In this document: positions 23,866-36,242 of the stretch, piece after piece
Layout of the letters: every line of letters begins with the position of its first letter
Position numbering within the stretch: the stretch's first letter is position 1
Assembly: GCA_035578155.1 (NCBI GenBank)
Contig: JAPWDM010000012.1
Span: 10,546,501-10,610,500, forward strand
Length of the DNA stretch: 64,000 nucleotides
Direction of reading: 5' to 3'
Origin: Brachynemurus nebulosus
Lineage: Eukaryota > Arthropoda > Insecta > Neuroptera > Myrmeleontidae
Position numbers and translations under genes: made by a program
The notes under the pieces: model-generated
Told to the model about the DNA's origin: nothing
The model's input: only the letters and a program-made list of their open reading frames with translations
Database searches by the model: none

Positions 23866-24165
23866 GCCTGTCGCAGCATTAAAAATAATATACCCCTGTT
23901 TACAAAAATTAGTTTTTCTCGAAAATTAGTTGACATGGAATAATAGTTTATAGACCTTTCTTATGTGACTTTTTCTCCTCTTTTCAATGGTGTAAAAAAA
24001 TTTTGAAAAAATTTCTGAATAAGTGGAAATTTTGATAAACGAAAATACCGAAAATTCACGAAAAATACCCCAAAAAGCATGTGTCTGGCTAACGAACCTA
24101 TCCAACGGTTTGGGACTTCCAACATTTTCACCAAACGTAAAAGTAGGTATCAAGAGGTATAATTT
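23866..24165 (-). mobile_element. R1 copy 3 (right part only, minus strand)
   Basis: On the minus strand it runs from a GGTGAAAATGTTGGAAGTCC-like block to TTTTTGTAAACAGGGGTA and GCTGCGACAGG. The left block and AT core are missing. Confidence 0.6.
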
Positions 24166-24239
24166 GATATATTTTAGCCAGTTATTAATTACAAGACAAT
24201 TCACTTGCTGAAAATCTTATAGAAATATTTTTATTTTGC

Positions 24240-25435
24240 TGATTGTCAGTAAAATTGCGATTGACACCTCAAATTAGCCGTCCAGTTTTGAGATTTTAGA
24301 CTTGAAATTATAACTTTGAGCAAAAAAAGGTAAACTATTCAAATTTTAATATACTAAAGCATATCCCTGTTTCAAAATTTACCTTCAATTCTACCTGAAC
24401 AGCCCTTCCAGTAGGTCCGACCCTGGATTTATACACATCAATACGAAGCTCTCTAAAAATAAAGTGTTTTGTCAATTTAAAGTTTTTTTCTATCTGTCGT
24501 CGTTTTCAAGTTATCAAGTAGAATTAAAATTTTTCCCTAATTTTGAGGGGTGATTTCACCCCCTAAAAGGCGACGGTGGCAGATAAAAGAAAATACGAGT
24601 CTATTATTCTTGCTTGCACTATACATATACCAAGCTTCATCAAAATTGCGAATTGACCGTTCAAAACCGTTACTTGTGAGTGTCCGTTGGTAAAGTTTGA
24701 AATTGTATTTGTACTAATTAATGTCAGAAAATTTATAGAACACTAGTAGTTTGTTAAAAATGTTACAGGTATTCTTAGTCATGAAATTTTAATTTTTTTA
24801 ACAAGTCAAAGTGTGGTACGGTAAAGTTACATTCTGTAGATTAAAGTTAAGAGTATTGGCGGTATTTTTTCAGTCAACTGAACATTATTATTTCTGTTTT
24901 ATAGGTACCTAATATGTTTCTGTAGTTGATGTTATTTTTTTAAAACAGTTATTCAACTTTTAACGTCAATCCTGTCCAATCTAATTAGTTCCGTAAGTTG
25001 TTCGATAACGGATATGGATTCGTTCATGTTCGTTTCAAATAACATGTCATCGAAATTGACAATTTTTATGTTTCCGAATTATTTAACTGAATCGTACAGT
25101 AATTGATGCTAGGGGTGGGATGGAATGAAACGGACATTTTTATTTTTAATACATACAATGATTCTAATAACTAACAGTGATGTGTGATGATTAATCGATT
25201 AATTGGTTTACTCGACTGATTTTGTTTAAATTTAATCATTTTTAGTCGACTATTGATTAATTGATTTCAATGATTTTTTGTTTTAATGACTAAAACTACT
25301 AATTTAATAATTTCGCTGTAGGTATTATTTATAGTGTCTTAAACTTCAGATTCGCCTCTGTCGTTACATAAGTTACTCTATTCATGAACTTGACTAAATA
25401 TTTAGTCGATTAGGCAAGTGTTGATTGTACGCTCA
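24240..25435. other. No gene; small GC-rich palindrome
   Basis: A short palindrome (GGGGTGATTTCACCCC) lies near 24546-24561. A stretch at 25173-25410 with ATTAATCGATTAATTGG resembles a hAT end (CAGTGATGTG), but no partner end was found. Confidence 0.4.
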
Positions 25436-25475
25436 ATGTAAATTAAAAATCACAAAATGATTGAAAAAATTATCC

Positions 25476-25534
25476 GGATCGGCCGGGAATCGAACCCAGG
25501 ATCTCCTGGTAACTAGCCATTACACCATCGATCC
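25476..25534 (-). pseudogene. tRNA-like pseudogene with 14-nt deletion
   Basis: This is the minus-strand partner of the tRNA-like sequence at 25600. It lacks ATAAGCACACCTGG, that is, part of the D arm and the 5' half of the anticodon stem. The deletion lies between two TGG triplets, so replication slippage is likely. Its T stem (CTGGG/CCCGG) is intact, unlike the right copy. Confidence 0.7.
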
Positions 25535-25599
25535 TATGCTCGACAGGCGCCCGATACAGACAACATTCAATCACCTGTATCGGGCGCCTGTCGAGCAAA

Positions 25600-25673
25600 G
25601 GATCGATGGTGTAATGGATAAGCACACCTGGCTAGTTACCAGAAGATCCTGGGTTCGATTCCCGACCGATCCG
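25600..25673 (+). tRNA. tRNA-like sequence, anticodon loop CTAGTTA
   Basis: It folds as a cloverleaf: acceptor GGATCGA with CCGATCC (last pair A-C mismatched), D stem GTGT/GCAC, anticodon stem CCTGG/CCAGA with one mismatch, loop CTAGTTA at 25632-25638 placing AGT (Thr) in the anticodon position, and T stem CTGGG/CCCGA with GTTCGATTC. The body resembles a mixture of tRNA-Thr and tRNA-Gln/Arg types. The mismatches, and its place inside a palindrome, suggest a tRNA-derived repeat more than a working gene, though Pol III boxes and a T6 terminator are present. Confidence 0.5.
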
Positions 25674-25712
25674 GATAATTTTTTCAATCACTTTGTGATT
25701 TTTAATTTACAT

Positions 25713-26421
25713 ATGTGGTTTTGGTCGTGTTAACCAAAGGAAGTCGAGTGCTTAAAGTTTCAGTTTAGCTGAACGATAAGTGAACATATGAATACTACGG
25801 GTGTTTTAAAGTCTGTCATACGTAGTAGTGTTTCACAAGCACTCGATAATATTTGAAATTGAAAAGTTGTATGCTCAATATTTCTGATTAACGAGAGCGT
25901 TTGTTGGGGGTAAATTTTAGGAAAAGGGGATTAAAAATAAGAAATATTAAAATTTTATTTTTAGATTTCACATCTATTTAAAAAAATTTAATTGACTTGA
26001 TTTTTAACTAGAAGGGGGGGGGGGGATTGTATCGACATAATCGTAGTGTTTGAGTAGTTCAAGTACTACTTTTTCATGAGAAATAATTTAAGACCAATGA
26101 CGGAGATACAAGGGGCCAGGGTCTGTCCGCATTTGGGTACACTAGACAAAAGGGTCCTGGATTTATTGATAAAAGGCCCTTTAGTAGGTTTTCTTCTTTT
26201 TTGAGTTGGTAATTTTTTAATTAATTTTTTTTTAGGAATTATTTCTTTTCTTACGCGCCAACCTGGGCCGCGAGATTTCTTTCCACGACCTTGTATAAGA
26301 GGTCCGAGCCTTCAAAAAAGCGAGTCCTCTCACCTTCTTAAGTTACATACTAGTTTTAGATACCTCTAGGAAGCTTGCATTTTGAATTCCATTGACAAAT
26401 TCAATTTAACCAAATATATTG
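25713..26421. other. No recognisable feature
   Basis: A G run lies near 26014. I see no gene. Confidence 0.4.
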
Positions 26422-26429
26422 GTTGCAAC

Positions 26430-27182
26430 TAGGGTTGCCAACTCTTCCTATAAATATTTCGGGATTTAATGAAAAAAAAATCGAAACGGGACGGCTAAAA
26501 AAAAAAATAAGGTTTTAATCATTAATAAACAAAAGGTCAAAATTTCCACTAGAACTATTTACTAGGTACATATAATACTTAGAATATATTTATCATTCTT
26601 ACTCAATAATCAGTTTAAAATCAATCATTAAAATTTTAATGTGGGCTATCGTATTTTAAGACATTTATGCTTTAAAAAAATACAATAAACCATTTCTTGA
26701 AGATAATATTACAATAATTTTTTATTTTGCAAAAATTATTATTATTTTTATCATTTATCAATTTTTTTTACTGTGAACTGTATTTTTTTTTAAGAAAGAC
26801 GTTTTCAAAAACGTTGTTAGCCTTAGATATTGGCTATTTTTGGGCTACTCGGATGTCACTTGTGTAATTCGTGTACGTTAAATAATTTATTTCATTTTTT
26901 GGAGGTATCTTCTACCAAAAATGAATTTTTTGAAAGCATTTTGACTATTGTTGGGGGAATTTTGATGAGTCAAACTGGCAACACGGTACATTTTATGTGA
27001 AGGTACTTACTTCCTTGGCCGGGCGACGACATGATATGCAAGCGCGGTAATTTGGAAACAGCAATAGCGTAGATGTTAAGAATCGGGACAATTAGCGTCC
27101 CGCGACAACTGTCGTCGGTACGCGGGACATATAGGCCTAAAATCGGGACATCCCGATTAAATCGAGACAGTTGGCAATCCTA
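26430..27182. mobile_element. hAT-like element, 753 bp
   Basis: The ends read TAGGGTTGCCAACT and AGTTGGCAATCCTA with an exact 8-bp duplication GTTGCAAC at 26422-26429 and 27183-27190. Subterminal CGGGA/TCCCG words occur near both ends (ATCGGGACATCCCGAT at about 27142-27157). There is no transposase frame. Confidence 0.85.
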
Positions 27183-27190
27183 GTTGCAAC

Positions 27191-27830
27191 GTTCCTGAAG
27201 AAACCAAGAGAATTTCCACTTATCACGATCATTTTTTCCCTTTGATATATTTATTTCCACATGATTTTTCACATTTTCCTTTCTGCCGTTTCTTGATATG
27301 TGCTGTTGGTATCTTATCTGTACCCTTCAAAGTGATTTACCTTAACCACGCCGGGAACAATACAGTATAAGAAGGGGGAATACGTACCGGAGTAGGTACC
27401 GGAGTACCGGACTCCAATACCACTCTCCAACATATGTGCAACAGAAATCAATATTATACATAGAAACAATAGAACACGAGTCATTTCATTGCGACCGACC
27501 CTGAGCGACGTTAAACAATACAAAGTCATCGGTGATGTTGATAGAAACGTTGTGAAGGGTTGATGGCGGGGGGAGTTCAGGGGGTAGGAGTAGGGGTGAT
27601 GGTGGTGGCAGTGGTGGTGGTAAAACGTAGAGGAAGTGACGTAGTTGAGGAAATAGATTGCAATGTTGTACACAGTTGGTGGTTCTTGGAAGATTAAATT
27701 GTTAACTATAGTTCATGTCACTTCATTAAATTAGATAATGTTAGAGCTTCATGTTGATTATCTTTCGGTTTCTTGAATCTTCTGAATATAAATTTTCTAC
27801 ACTAGCACATAATTTAATGGGTTAAAAATG
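27191..27830. other. Low-complexity G-rich stretch, no gene
   Basis: 27360-27420 holds ACCGGAGTA repeats and 27560-27630 is GGT/GGGG-rich. A histidine/serine-rich frame on the minus strand only reflects this composition. Confidence 0.45.
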
Positions 27831-27833
27831 TTG

Positions 27834-27968
27834 ATTTTGGAGAATTTTCGAATCAAAAAATCAGCTATTATGGCCACTGTCATGACGCGACTTGAGTGCG
27901 GGACTATGACAGAAATTTGTTTTGAGGTCCCTAGAAACCGAAAATAATATTCACAAAAATTTATATAC
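27834..27968 (+). mobile_element. R1 copy 4, left block
   Basis: It holds AATTTTCGAATCAAAA, CACTGTCATGACGCGACTTG and GAGGTCCCTAGAAACCG and stops at the position where the AT core should begin. The right block of the same copy resumes at 28362. Confidence 0.65.
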
Positions 27969-28361
27969 ATGTGAGTTTTTTGAGAGTTGCCATTTTTATT
28001 ACAACCAAATTTGTATGATAGAAATGGTACCGGAAATGGTCCTTTTCTTGGATATATTTGAAATATAACTAACCAGAACACTATCGGTTGAAGTGGGCTC
28101 AAGTACACATGCATATTTTTACCATTTAACTAATAAGTTAAAGAAATATTAAAAAATTAAATTTGGGTAAAAAAATTTTTCTTGCTCATTTATATTGTTA
28201 ATTAATACATTAGATCAGTTTTACCGAAAAATTAATATATAATCTCATTGAAAAATCTATAAGTTTGTATCATAGCTCGAAAATCATAAGAGCTATAAAG
28301 CTTCTGACTATAGTATCGGTTGCCCCCTTCGATATCTGCAGCTTCGATATCTGTCCGATTA

Positions 28362-28535
28362 CCACTTATTCAAAAATTTTTGCGCAATTTTTTTACACCA
28401 TTGAAAAGAGGAGAAGAAATCACATAAAAAGGTCTTTAAACTATTATTTTATGTCAACTAGTTTCCGAGAAAAACTAATTTTTGTAAGCGGAAATTCACT
28501 ATGTTATGCAGGATGCTGCAACAGGGGTATTTTTT
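28362..28535 (+). mobile_element. R1 copy 4, right block
   Basis: It runs from CCACTTATTCAAAAATTTTT to TATGTTATGCAGGATGCTGC. About 390 bp of unrelated sequence replaces the AT core and the GTGTCCGC block; no target duplication is visible. Confidence 0.65.
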
Positions 28536-28654
28536 TTTCTATACGTTTTTTAGGGCGCAACGAACGGTATTAAAATTGAGGTGTATTCTTCATTTTAATA
28601 TTCTGCTTAGAACATTTTTCAAGGTAATTGATATGTAGCTAAATAAACCTTTTT

Positions 28655-28778
28655 CTATGCGACTTTTTTATGTGGTTTAAGAAAAAATGACTATTAAAGT
28701 GCATAATGTGAATTAAAATTGACAGAAAGTAAGAAACTTAAACATTAATTATTATAATTTACTTTCATTAAATTGTTT
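28655..28778 (+). repeat. Dispersed repeat E, copy 1
   Basis: It shares GCGACTTTTTTATGTGG, a T/A tract, ATTAAAGTGCATAATGTGAA and AAGAAACTTAAACATTAATT with 41605-41725 and, more loosely, 45570-45665. Confidence 0.6.
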
Positions 28779-29630
28779 AGAAAAACAACTTCTTAGGAAA
28801 CTGTGAACTTTTGAGTTACCTATGTATTTTCTATGAAATTTTTTTATGTATTATTTTTGCCTTTTTAAAAGTCTATATTTTCAGAAAATAACAACAAACA
28901 AAGTTCGAATTTTTCAAAATTCTAGACAAAAATCAGATCAGCAACTTATTTTGGAAGGTATGCCACCAATTGGAAAATTCTCTAGAAACAAAAATGCACT
29001 TAATTTATCATTACTCGATTAGTTTTGCAATTTTATGTAAGAACAAAAGTTGGCTTTTTTGGAGATCTAACAAAGTAGAATGTCTCAAAAACGAAAAAAA
29101 CATCTCGGTATCCAAAAATGATCATTGTTATTTTCTATTTTATTGGTCCTAATGTACCATAGATACCTGTATAATGTCCGTACATCTTCTCAAAACTCAA
29201 ACAAAACAAAGAGAGAGGTGTACCTAACTGGGTTGAACATACAAAAGATAAAAGTTAATACTTTGATTTTATTAAAATATTATTCGAGATACAGCAAAGA
29301 AACTAATATCTAACAGGAACAGGAAATCGAACAAATGTTCCATTTAATACAAACGTTATTATGCATAGAGAGGTCTCTAACAAAATTGCTAGCACGGGAA
29401 TCTTGTAAACGGTAAGAGATACAGTTTAGGTTAAATTAGATGAATTAGATGAATTATGCAGAAGCATTAAACGCATCAAATACCATTTCCAAACTTCCAA
29501 AATTCTACCTAGTTTAGAAATTATAACTAAAAGACCTTTAATTCCAAATTTTTTTCTGCCAATAATCTCGTACTGGTAAAATTTAATTGTTTCTTAAAAT
29601 TTTTCTATGGCTTCCCCTTCTCAAGATATG
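28779..29630. other. No recognisable feature
   Basis: Short chance frames only. Confidence 0.4.
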
Positions 29631-29638
29631 GTCCCAAA

Positions 29639-30034
29639 TAGTGATGAGCAAAATTAGTCTTGGTCTTGCAGTCTTGTCTTGGTCTTGCATTTTTTGCAAG
29701 ACCAAGACTAAGACTATGTATATCAAGAGCAAGACCAAGACCAAGACTTAATAAGTATGGCTGCATGACCAATACCAAGACTCAAGTGAGCAAGACCAAT
29801 GCTAAAGTGAGCAAGACTCTTGCTAAATTATTTAAATAGTTTAAAAGTATAATTAATACCGTAAAGAGAGAAGATTCTAATTTTAGAAGGAAAAAATTAT
29901 TTAATAAAAAAAAATGCAAGAGTGCAAGATTTTTTAGCAATACCAAGACCAAGACTGCATTTTGCAAGACCAACACCAAGACCAAGACCAAGACTGCCAA
30001 GTCTTGGTCTTGGTCTTGCATTTGCTCATCACTA
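29639..30034. mobile_element. hAT-like element G2 with CTTGGT minisatellite (inverted copy of G1)
   Basis: It has the same TAGTGATGAGCAAA tips as G1 and a perfect 8-bp duplication GTCCCAAA (29631-29638, 30035-30042). It runs in the opposite orientation to G1, shares the unique core (GCTAAATTATTTAAATAGTT), and differs in the number of CAAGAC/CAAGACC repeats at both ends. Confidence 0.85.
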
Positions 30035-30042
30035 GTCCCAAA

Positions 30043-31589
30043 CTTTTTTTATAGAATGTAAAGTAGATTTTAGCACAGTTAAAAGCCTTTTCTTTCCTTT
30101 TTATATCTGTTTTGAAAAGCTACCTCAAAAATCTAAAAAAATTTTCTTTAGAAAATTTTTTTCTAGATTTCTGGAAAAATCACGCCTGATGCCATTAAAA
30201 AAGTAAAAGGTCGAAAACAAATTGAGACCACATGGCTGGCATTGGCTCAAAATTTCGTTATCAAAATCGAAAAAAATTTCGAAAATTACAGTCAGTCTCT
30301 GAAGCACAATTTCCTTTTAGTAAATTACTGTTTGACCCTAAATTTCATATTTAATTAGTTACTTGCTGCGTAATTGTCGATTTTTCAATCGAAACTTAGA
30401 AGAAATTTCGACATTTTTGAAGATAGGCATGACATATGCGGTAAATCTAGACCCAACGAGAGAGTGGCTTAGCCGAAATTGTAGTCCCGTGACCCGGGCT
30501 TGAAGAGGGGAGCGGTAAGAATCCGGAAAATTGTAGAATGATCTTTTTTTTGCTCGTCACTTATTTTTTTTTTGTGGAGAAATTTAAGAAATGTGCTCGG
30601 TGACCCTAGATATATCGACAGAAACAGGAGAAAATTCCATTCCATAATCAAAACAAAAGTTCAGCGTCATAACTCGAAAACGGGTACTCATCGAGAAATT
30701 CTAAGAAAATATTAAAATTCTACATAAAAAAAAAGTGTTAGCAAATTGTCCCGATAAAAATGACATAGTTCTTACCGGTAAAAAGTTATTGGTTTTTGAG
30801 CTAAGGCTTCTAAACTACATGGAATTTGGAAAGTTTGAAGACAGTACTCCACGCATCTAGTGCTTCGATATAATATTTGTATCTACTTAATTTAACCTAG
30901 ACTGTATCTCCGACCGTCTAGAGATGTTAGCAATTTTATCAGGAAACGGACACCCTACGATATTATTCGTAGATATGAATAAAGTAACTTTTAAACAGGT
31001 TACATAGGTAATATACAAATGTATTTTCTTAGGTATAAGTTTCAAATAATGATATTTAGGTACCTTGTTCCGCATTGTCTTTCAATATTAAAAATGATGA
31101 TTTAGTTTTTTTTATTTCTTTGTTATTGCTATTACCTTTTGCTTTTTTAATTTCTTTCACGTGCAATATAGGTTAAGATGACGTCAACTCTCTCAATAAC
31201 TTTTTGGCACACGGTCAAAAATTTTGATATATCGAATATTGTTCCAAGTTTTATTTCATATTATAGAAATGACAAAAAAAATGATTTGAAGATGATAATA
31301 AATTATTTTTTATTGAAATATTTTTTTCAACTTTAATGGGTTTTTTTTTGCTGTGTGTTTGCAATACGCTGCTAATAGGGTGTGGCGCACAGCTTCCTCG
31401 TACTCGCAATAGACTTTTATACAATCTTCAAAGTGAATTTATGCTGAAACTGTTTCTTGTCTCAAATTTCGTACCTTATCATAATATTATTGAAGTGATG
31501 TTAGAAATATATACCCTAAAATACCCTGAAAAAACCATACCATATTTGTTAACTCAAAATAATTAAAGGTTAAATTTTACAGACTAAGC
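30043..31589. other. No recognisable feature
   Basis: No supported gene. A CATAACTCGAAAACG phrase at about 30668 recalls the ATAACTC box of R1 and R2, without other similarity. Confidence 0.4.
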
Positions 31590-31905
31590 AACAAATAGGT
31601 ACTCTTAAAATTTGAGCAAAATGGGACCAGTAGCAAGTAAGATATCGATATTTAATTGGGATTTCATGGTAACGTTGTAGCTGTCATTACTCCGATTGCG
31701 ATGAAATTCGCAGGGAGTCAACTATAGGAATAAAATCACATAATTTTTGAAAATTTCATCAAAAGCTATTAAATAGTTCAAAAGTTATACCACTTGGTGG
31801 AATCTGACGACACAGAAACAGACGGACGGGTAGACAGACGGACCGAGAGACAGACAGGAAACCAAAATTGTTCAGAAAGCTCAAAAACGTAAAATGTGCG
31901 TAGAA
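31590..31905 (+). repeat. Degenerate retroelement-like tail
   Basis: It shows a GATTGCGATGAAATTCGC phrase, then GACAGACGGAC and GAGAGACAGACAG stretches, an order common in the 3' parts of insect retroelements. It is too diverged to place. Confidence 0.35.
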
Positions 31906-32329
31906 ATTTCAATATTTTAAAAGTGATCACAATGCTTTCCCCGCTACTTTAGTATTCTCGGAGGCAAAATCTAAATAATTGCAATATTTTTAGATCGTTA
32001 CAGATGAAAACCTCCCTTTTTAAACAACTTTTCTGTTCAGTGCGAAAAGTGTTGAAAAACTTCTAAAAAAACAAAAAAAATACGAAACTGACATCCCGTA
32101 ATTTAACAATTTTATCAAAAAAAAAATAAAATGAAAAAGTTGCATTATTGTTTCAATAATGTTTATTTGTTGCTAACACCACATATTGTGCTTACATAAA
32201 AATGCTTTCAAAAGTAACTAGTGGCTGGTAACACTGCTGTTGTTTATTATACTTATACATTTATACCCCCTCCACAATATACACACCTCTCCCCGTAGAC
32301 TAGTGTTAAGTCGAGACGACTTTTTTATG

Positions 32330-33512
32330 TGCGTTCAGCACACATGACTCTTTGCACAGAGTGAGTGACTCTTTTGGAGCACACATGACTCCTCACAGTG
32401 AGTAGTGACTCTTTTGGAATACTCTGTGTGCATTGTATATGTACAGCACAACACACTAGTATTCCATTAGTGAAGTGGAGGTAGGTTGTGCTAGTGACTC
32501 ACACAGCACACTCGAATGAGTTGGAGCACACATGACTCCTCACAGTGAGTAGTAGAGATGAGCTAAACGGTTATTTTCTAATAATTGTTATTGCAATAAC
32601 AGTTACTGAAAAATAACTGTTATTTATAACAGTTATTGTAATAACTGGTATGGTATTTGGATATTTTAACATATTGTAAGATATTCGATATGCGTATAAA
32701 CGGTTCTGTTAGTGAAATATGCACAGATCTAGAATACTGACGGATACTAAATAATCTGCAATATATGTTCAAATACTTGTCTATACAAGGATTTAGGCTT
32801 TATATACACAATTTTAACAATTTTATGGATACAAAATTACAAATACAAATAGATAACTGTACAATAGACAATAGTTCATTTTTAAGGGTTTTTTAAAAAT
32901 CAGTGAGGAAATGTGCTACAATAGAAAATGTGTAACTTGCCTGGGGCATTATTATTTTGAAATTCTCCGTATGTGGTTAAAATAAATTACTGTGATCCCT
33001 GCTTTCGAATATATTAATATTGACCTATGTTATCGATATTTTCAAAGGAGTTATTTAAGTAACCAGTAACTGGGTATTCCAGTTATTGACGATAACTGGT
33101 ATCTTTCTATACTAGTTATAAAATAACAGTTATCGATATATCGATCATCTCTAGTGAGTAGTGACTCTTTTGGAGTACACTAGCACACTGTGCTGTGTGC
33201 ATTGTATATGTACAGCACAGCACACTAGTATTCCATTAGTGAAGTGGTGGTAGATTGTGCTAGTGACTCACACAGCACACTCGAATGAGTTGGAGCACAC
33301 ATGACTCCTCACAGTGAGTAGTGACTCTTTTGGAGTACACTATCACACTGTGCTAGGTGCGTTGTATGGTACAGCACAGCACACTCTTCTTTGCCATTAG
33401 TGAAGTGATGGTGAATCGTGCTAGTGACTCTTTTTTAACACTTGAATGAATCACTATTTTAGAGTGACTCATTCGCACGGTCATGTGCAACTACTGACTC
33501 ATCACTACTTAG
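32330..33512 (+). repeat. Tandem satellite, unit about 150-160 bp, interrupted
   Basis: Units begin GGAGCACACATGACTCC at 32375, 32523 and 33292 and share ACAGTGAGTAGTGACTCTTT, GTATATGTACAGCACA and CCATTAGTGAAGTGG. The array is split by a hAT-like insertion. Its last 90 bp end in GACTCATCACTA, itself like a hAT tip, so the array may lie inside an older element. Confidence 0.8.
32553..33153. mobile_element. hAT-like element inside satellite
   Basis: Ends TAGAGATGAGC and GATCATCTCTA are flanked by GTGAGTAG on both sides (32545-32552, 33154-33161). The same 8 bp occurs once at this place in uninterrupted units, which confirms a target duplication. Both ends are full of GTTATT/AATAAC repeats. There is no transposase. 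Confidence 0.85.
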
Positions 33513-33881
33513 TGCCGACAAAAGAGAATCGGGAAAAACATTAGCGATGCTATTGTTTATTTAAATATAATATATTGTGAAGAGTGTCAGTAGAAAGGAA
33601 TTATATTATAAAAATTGACATTGTAATATACTAAACAACAATGAAATGGTACTTCTACAGTTTTTAGCAATGAAAACAGGAGATATGTTCAGTGTTATTA
33701 TTCCTTTGATGGATTTTGATAAATGACATTCGCACTATATTTCGGAAACAGTACGTAATTAAGTCTGGTTTTGTTGATGTAATTAAGGGGTTTTGGGTAC
33801 AGTAATCGATCTAAAAAAATTTTGATGTTTATATTGTAACATTCATTCAACATTTTTGATGTTTTGCTAGATTCAAACCCG
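33513..33881. other. No recognisable feature
   Basis: A TTAAGGGGTTTTGGG phrase near 33783 resembles the start of TTAA-flanked elements, without a partner. Confidence 0.35.
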
Positions 33882-34040
33882 TTAAGGGGGTCTTCTAGAG
33901 AAAATGGATATTCAGCTTAACGATGTCATCTATTTCCATAAGTTTTTTACCTCTTTATATGAAATATTTACTCGTTAATAATATGGTAGAGTTACGTTCA
34001 ATAGGTAAAGTTACCTGAATTGGAAGGAGTAGGACCCTCT
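33882..34040. mobile_element. Remnant of a TTAAGGGGG-type element
   Basis: The left end is TTAAGGGGGTCTTCTAG. A looser inverted partner (GTAGGACCCTCTTA) lies right against the R2 copy that follows, and the two share the TTA at 34040-34042. Confidence 0.4.
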
Positions 34041-34492
34041 TAGGGGAGGTTTACTCGAGAGTCCTTAAAAATTATGTATTTTTCTAGAATTTTTTTCTCA
34101 AGAACGGAAGTAAATATCAATTTCAAATTTTGTGCACAAATTTATTAAGTATTAAACTACACAAAAAAAATCTTTCAAGGAAAAATATAAAAAATTGTCC
34201 ATTTTATAGATACTGCAGTGTGACGATCCGAAAATCCAATGCCTTGTTGGCGGACATCCTAGCGCCGGTAATAAACCACCGAAATCCAAAAACAAAAAAG
34301 ATTTATAAAATATATGAAGAGTACTGGCACCTTTACCTATAATATCAATAAATTGCTGAAAGAAAAAAAAATGGCGGATGTTTGAACTTTTTATTACGAT
34401 TTTTATCTTATTTTTCGCTCTTTAAAGTAAACTTAAAAATAAAAAAAATATTGAAAGTGTATCGAACTTAGGTAGAGGTGCCGAAGAATTGA

Positions 34493-34776
<284 letters not shown>

Positions 34777-34780
<4 letters not shown>

Positions 34781-34810
34781 GAGTATTAAATATAAAATTT
34801 TGAAAATACG

Positions 34811-34864
<54 letters not shown>

Positions 34865-34898
34865 CGTATTTTCAAAATTTTATATTTAATACTCATTA
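34777..34898. repeat. Palindrome 2 in R2 copy A with (TA)n core
   Basis: Arm 34777-34812 (TAATGAGTATTAAATATAAA, GAAAATACGCTTA) is mirrored at 34863-34898 around a TA run. Palindromes 1 and 2 overlap by a few bases of AATAAT, which also lies at the matching edges of both arms in copy B. Confidence 0.9.
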
Positions 34899-35014
34899 TT
34901 GCGTGAACTACGTTTTTTGAATCACTTGGGGAACATATTCTACACATAATTAGCTACCAATTTCTGCAAAAAAATCGATTTTTTTTAACGACTCTCAAAT
35001 AAACCTCCCCTTAA

Positions 35015-36242
35015 ATATATAAAAAGAAAAATACAATTGTATGTTATTTATTACATTGAACATTAAAATGTAATAGTTTTGGGGTGTATAATTTTTATGA
35101 GTGATATTTATAATAAAAAAGCACAGGAGCTTAAATAAGCTTTAGGAGAAACTTAAAATTTTCACCTAATTAAATTTTAATTAAAAAACGTTAAAATAAT
35201 ATTATAATCGTTGAAATTTTCCAGACGCCTGAATAGAAATTGTATTAGCATCTGAAAAATAATATTCTTCTAGGTAATATATTTTTATGGGTTGATATTT
35301 TTAATCGTAGAGTATAAAAGTTGTGTAGAGTCCCCATAAATGTTAATTTAGTGAAAAAAAATTAACCATTTGTTTGAAAACGCTGATATACTAATACGTG
35401 GGCATATTTCATTAGAACATTTTCCTGCTAAATTATTCTCAAGGAATTTATTATTAAAAATAGATAGGTATTTTAATTTTCCGCCTGTGTAAAATACTTA
35501 ATTTTTTCCTCTTCGAAAAATAATACCTACATACTGTCAAAAAAAAGTTTTCTTTAACAACTGACATTTTAAAAGGTGAAATTCTAAAAATACCTCGGTC
35601 ACCAAGAAACAAATATTATGATTTGTAGGGAATATTTTTCCCAAGAACTCGTATTCAATTCTAAACTTTTCTTCTTTTTGTTTCAGGTGAGAATTTTAAC
35701 ATTTTCTACGAAATTTTCAACTATTCTCAACAAAGAAAGTGTTGTAAGTATAATTTGAACTTTTTTTTATTCTGGCCAAAATCAGTCTGTACCAATAGAT
35801 CAAATTTTTAAAATTAATCCAAAGAAAAAGTTCAATTTGATTAAGATTACTTTCTTTCTCTGAAACAATTATTATTAAAAGCTTTTTATAATTCATTCTA
35901 TTTTTTGTTATTGTTTAAGACTGTTTTTGCAATAAACTATTAAATAACTATTTTAAACAAAATATGAATATTCAGATTTGAAAGCACATAACTTGATAAA
36001 TTTAGGTATATGAGTATTTGTAAGCTTAAATGTACAGTGCTTTAGTTTCTACCTGCTGTGCTGTAATTATATTTTAACAAATACGAGTTGGCAGAAAGGT
36101 CAGTAAAATTTTACAAGTCAGGTCTAGACTGAAAAAAGAAATGAAATGAAAAGTTAAATACCGTTCTTAAAATTCTTTTACGAACATTTGAATATAAAAT
36201 TCGAAAGAAATGTAAAAAGTCATGATGGTGGGCTTGCATCGA
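35015..36242. other. No recognisable feature
   Basis: AT-rich; no supported gene or repeat. Confidence 0.4.

Larger units (their letters stand above)
25436..25712. repeat. Palindrome with two divergent tRNA-like sequences
   Basis: The 277-bp inverted repeat has arms 25436-25559 and 25575-25712 around a 15-nt loop. The outer tips read ATGTAAATTAAAAATCACAA. Each arm carries a tRNA-like sequence whose 5' end faces the centre and whose 3' end is followed by TAATTTTTTC, a Pol III terminator. The arms are almost identical apart from a 14-nt deletion in the left tRNA body. Confidence 0.85.

Noticed and set aside
25173..25410. hAT element beginning CAGTGATGTG
   Set aside because: No inverted partner and no 8-bp duplication could be found.
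25461..25733. 90-codon frame across the tRNA palindrome
   Set aside because: The frame covers two tRNA-like sequences and an inverted repeat; coding is not plausible.
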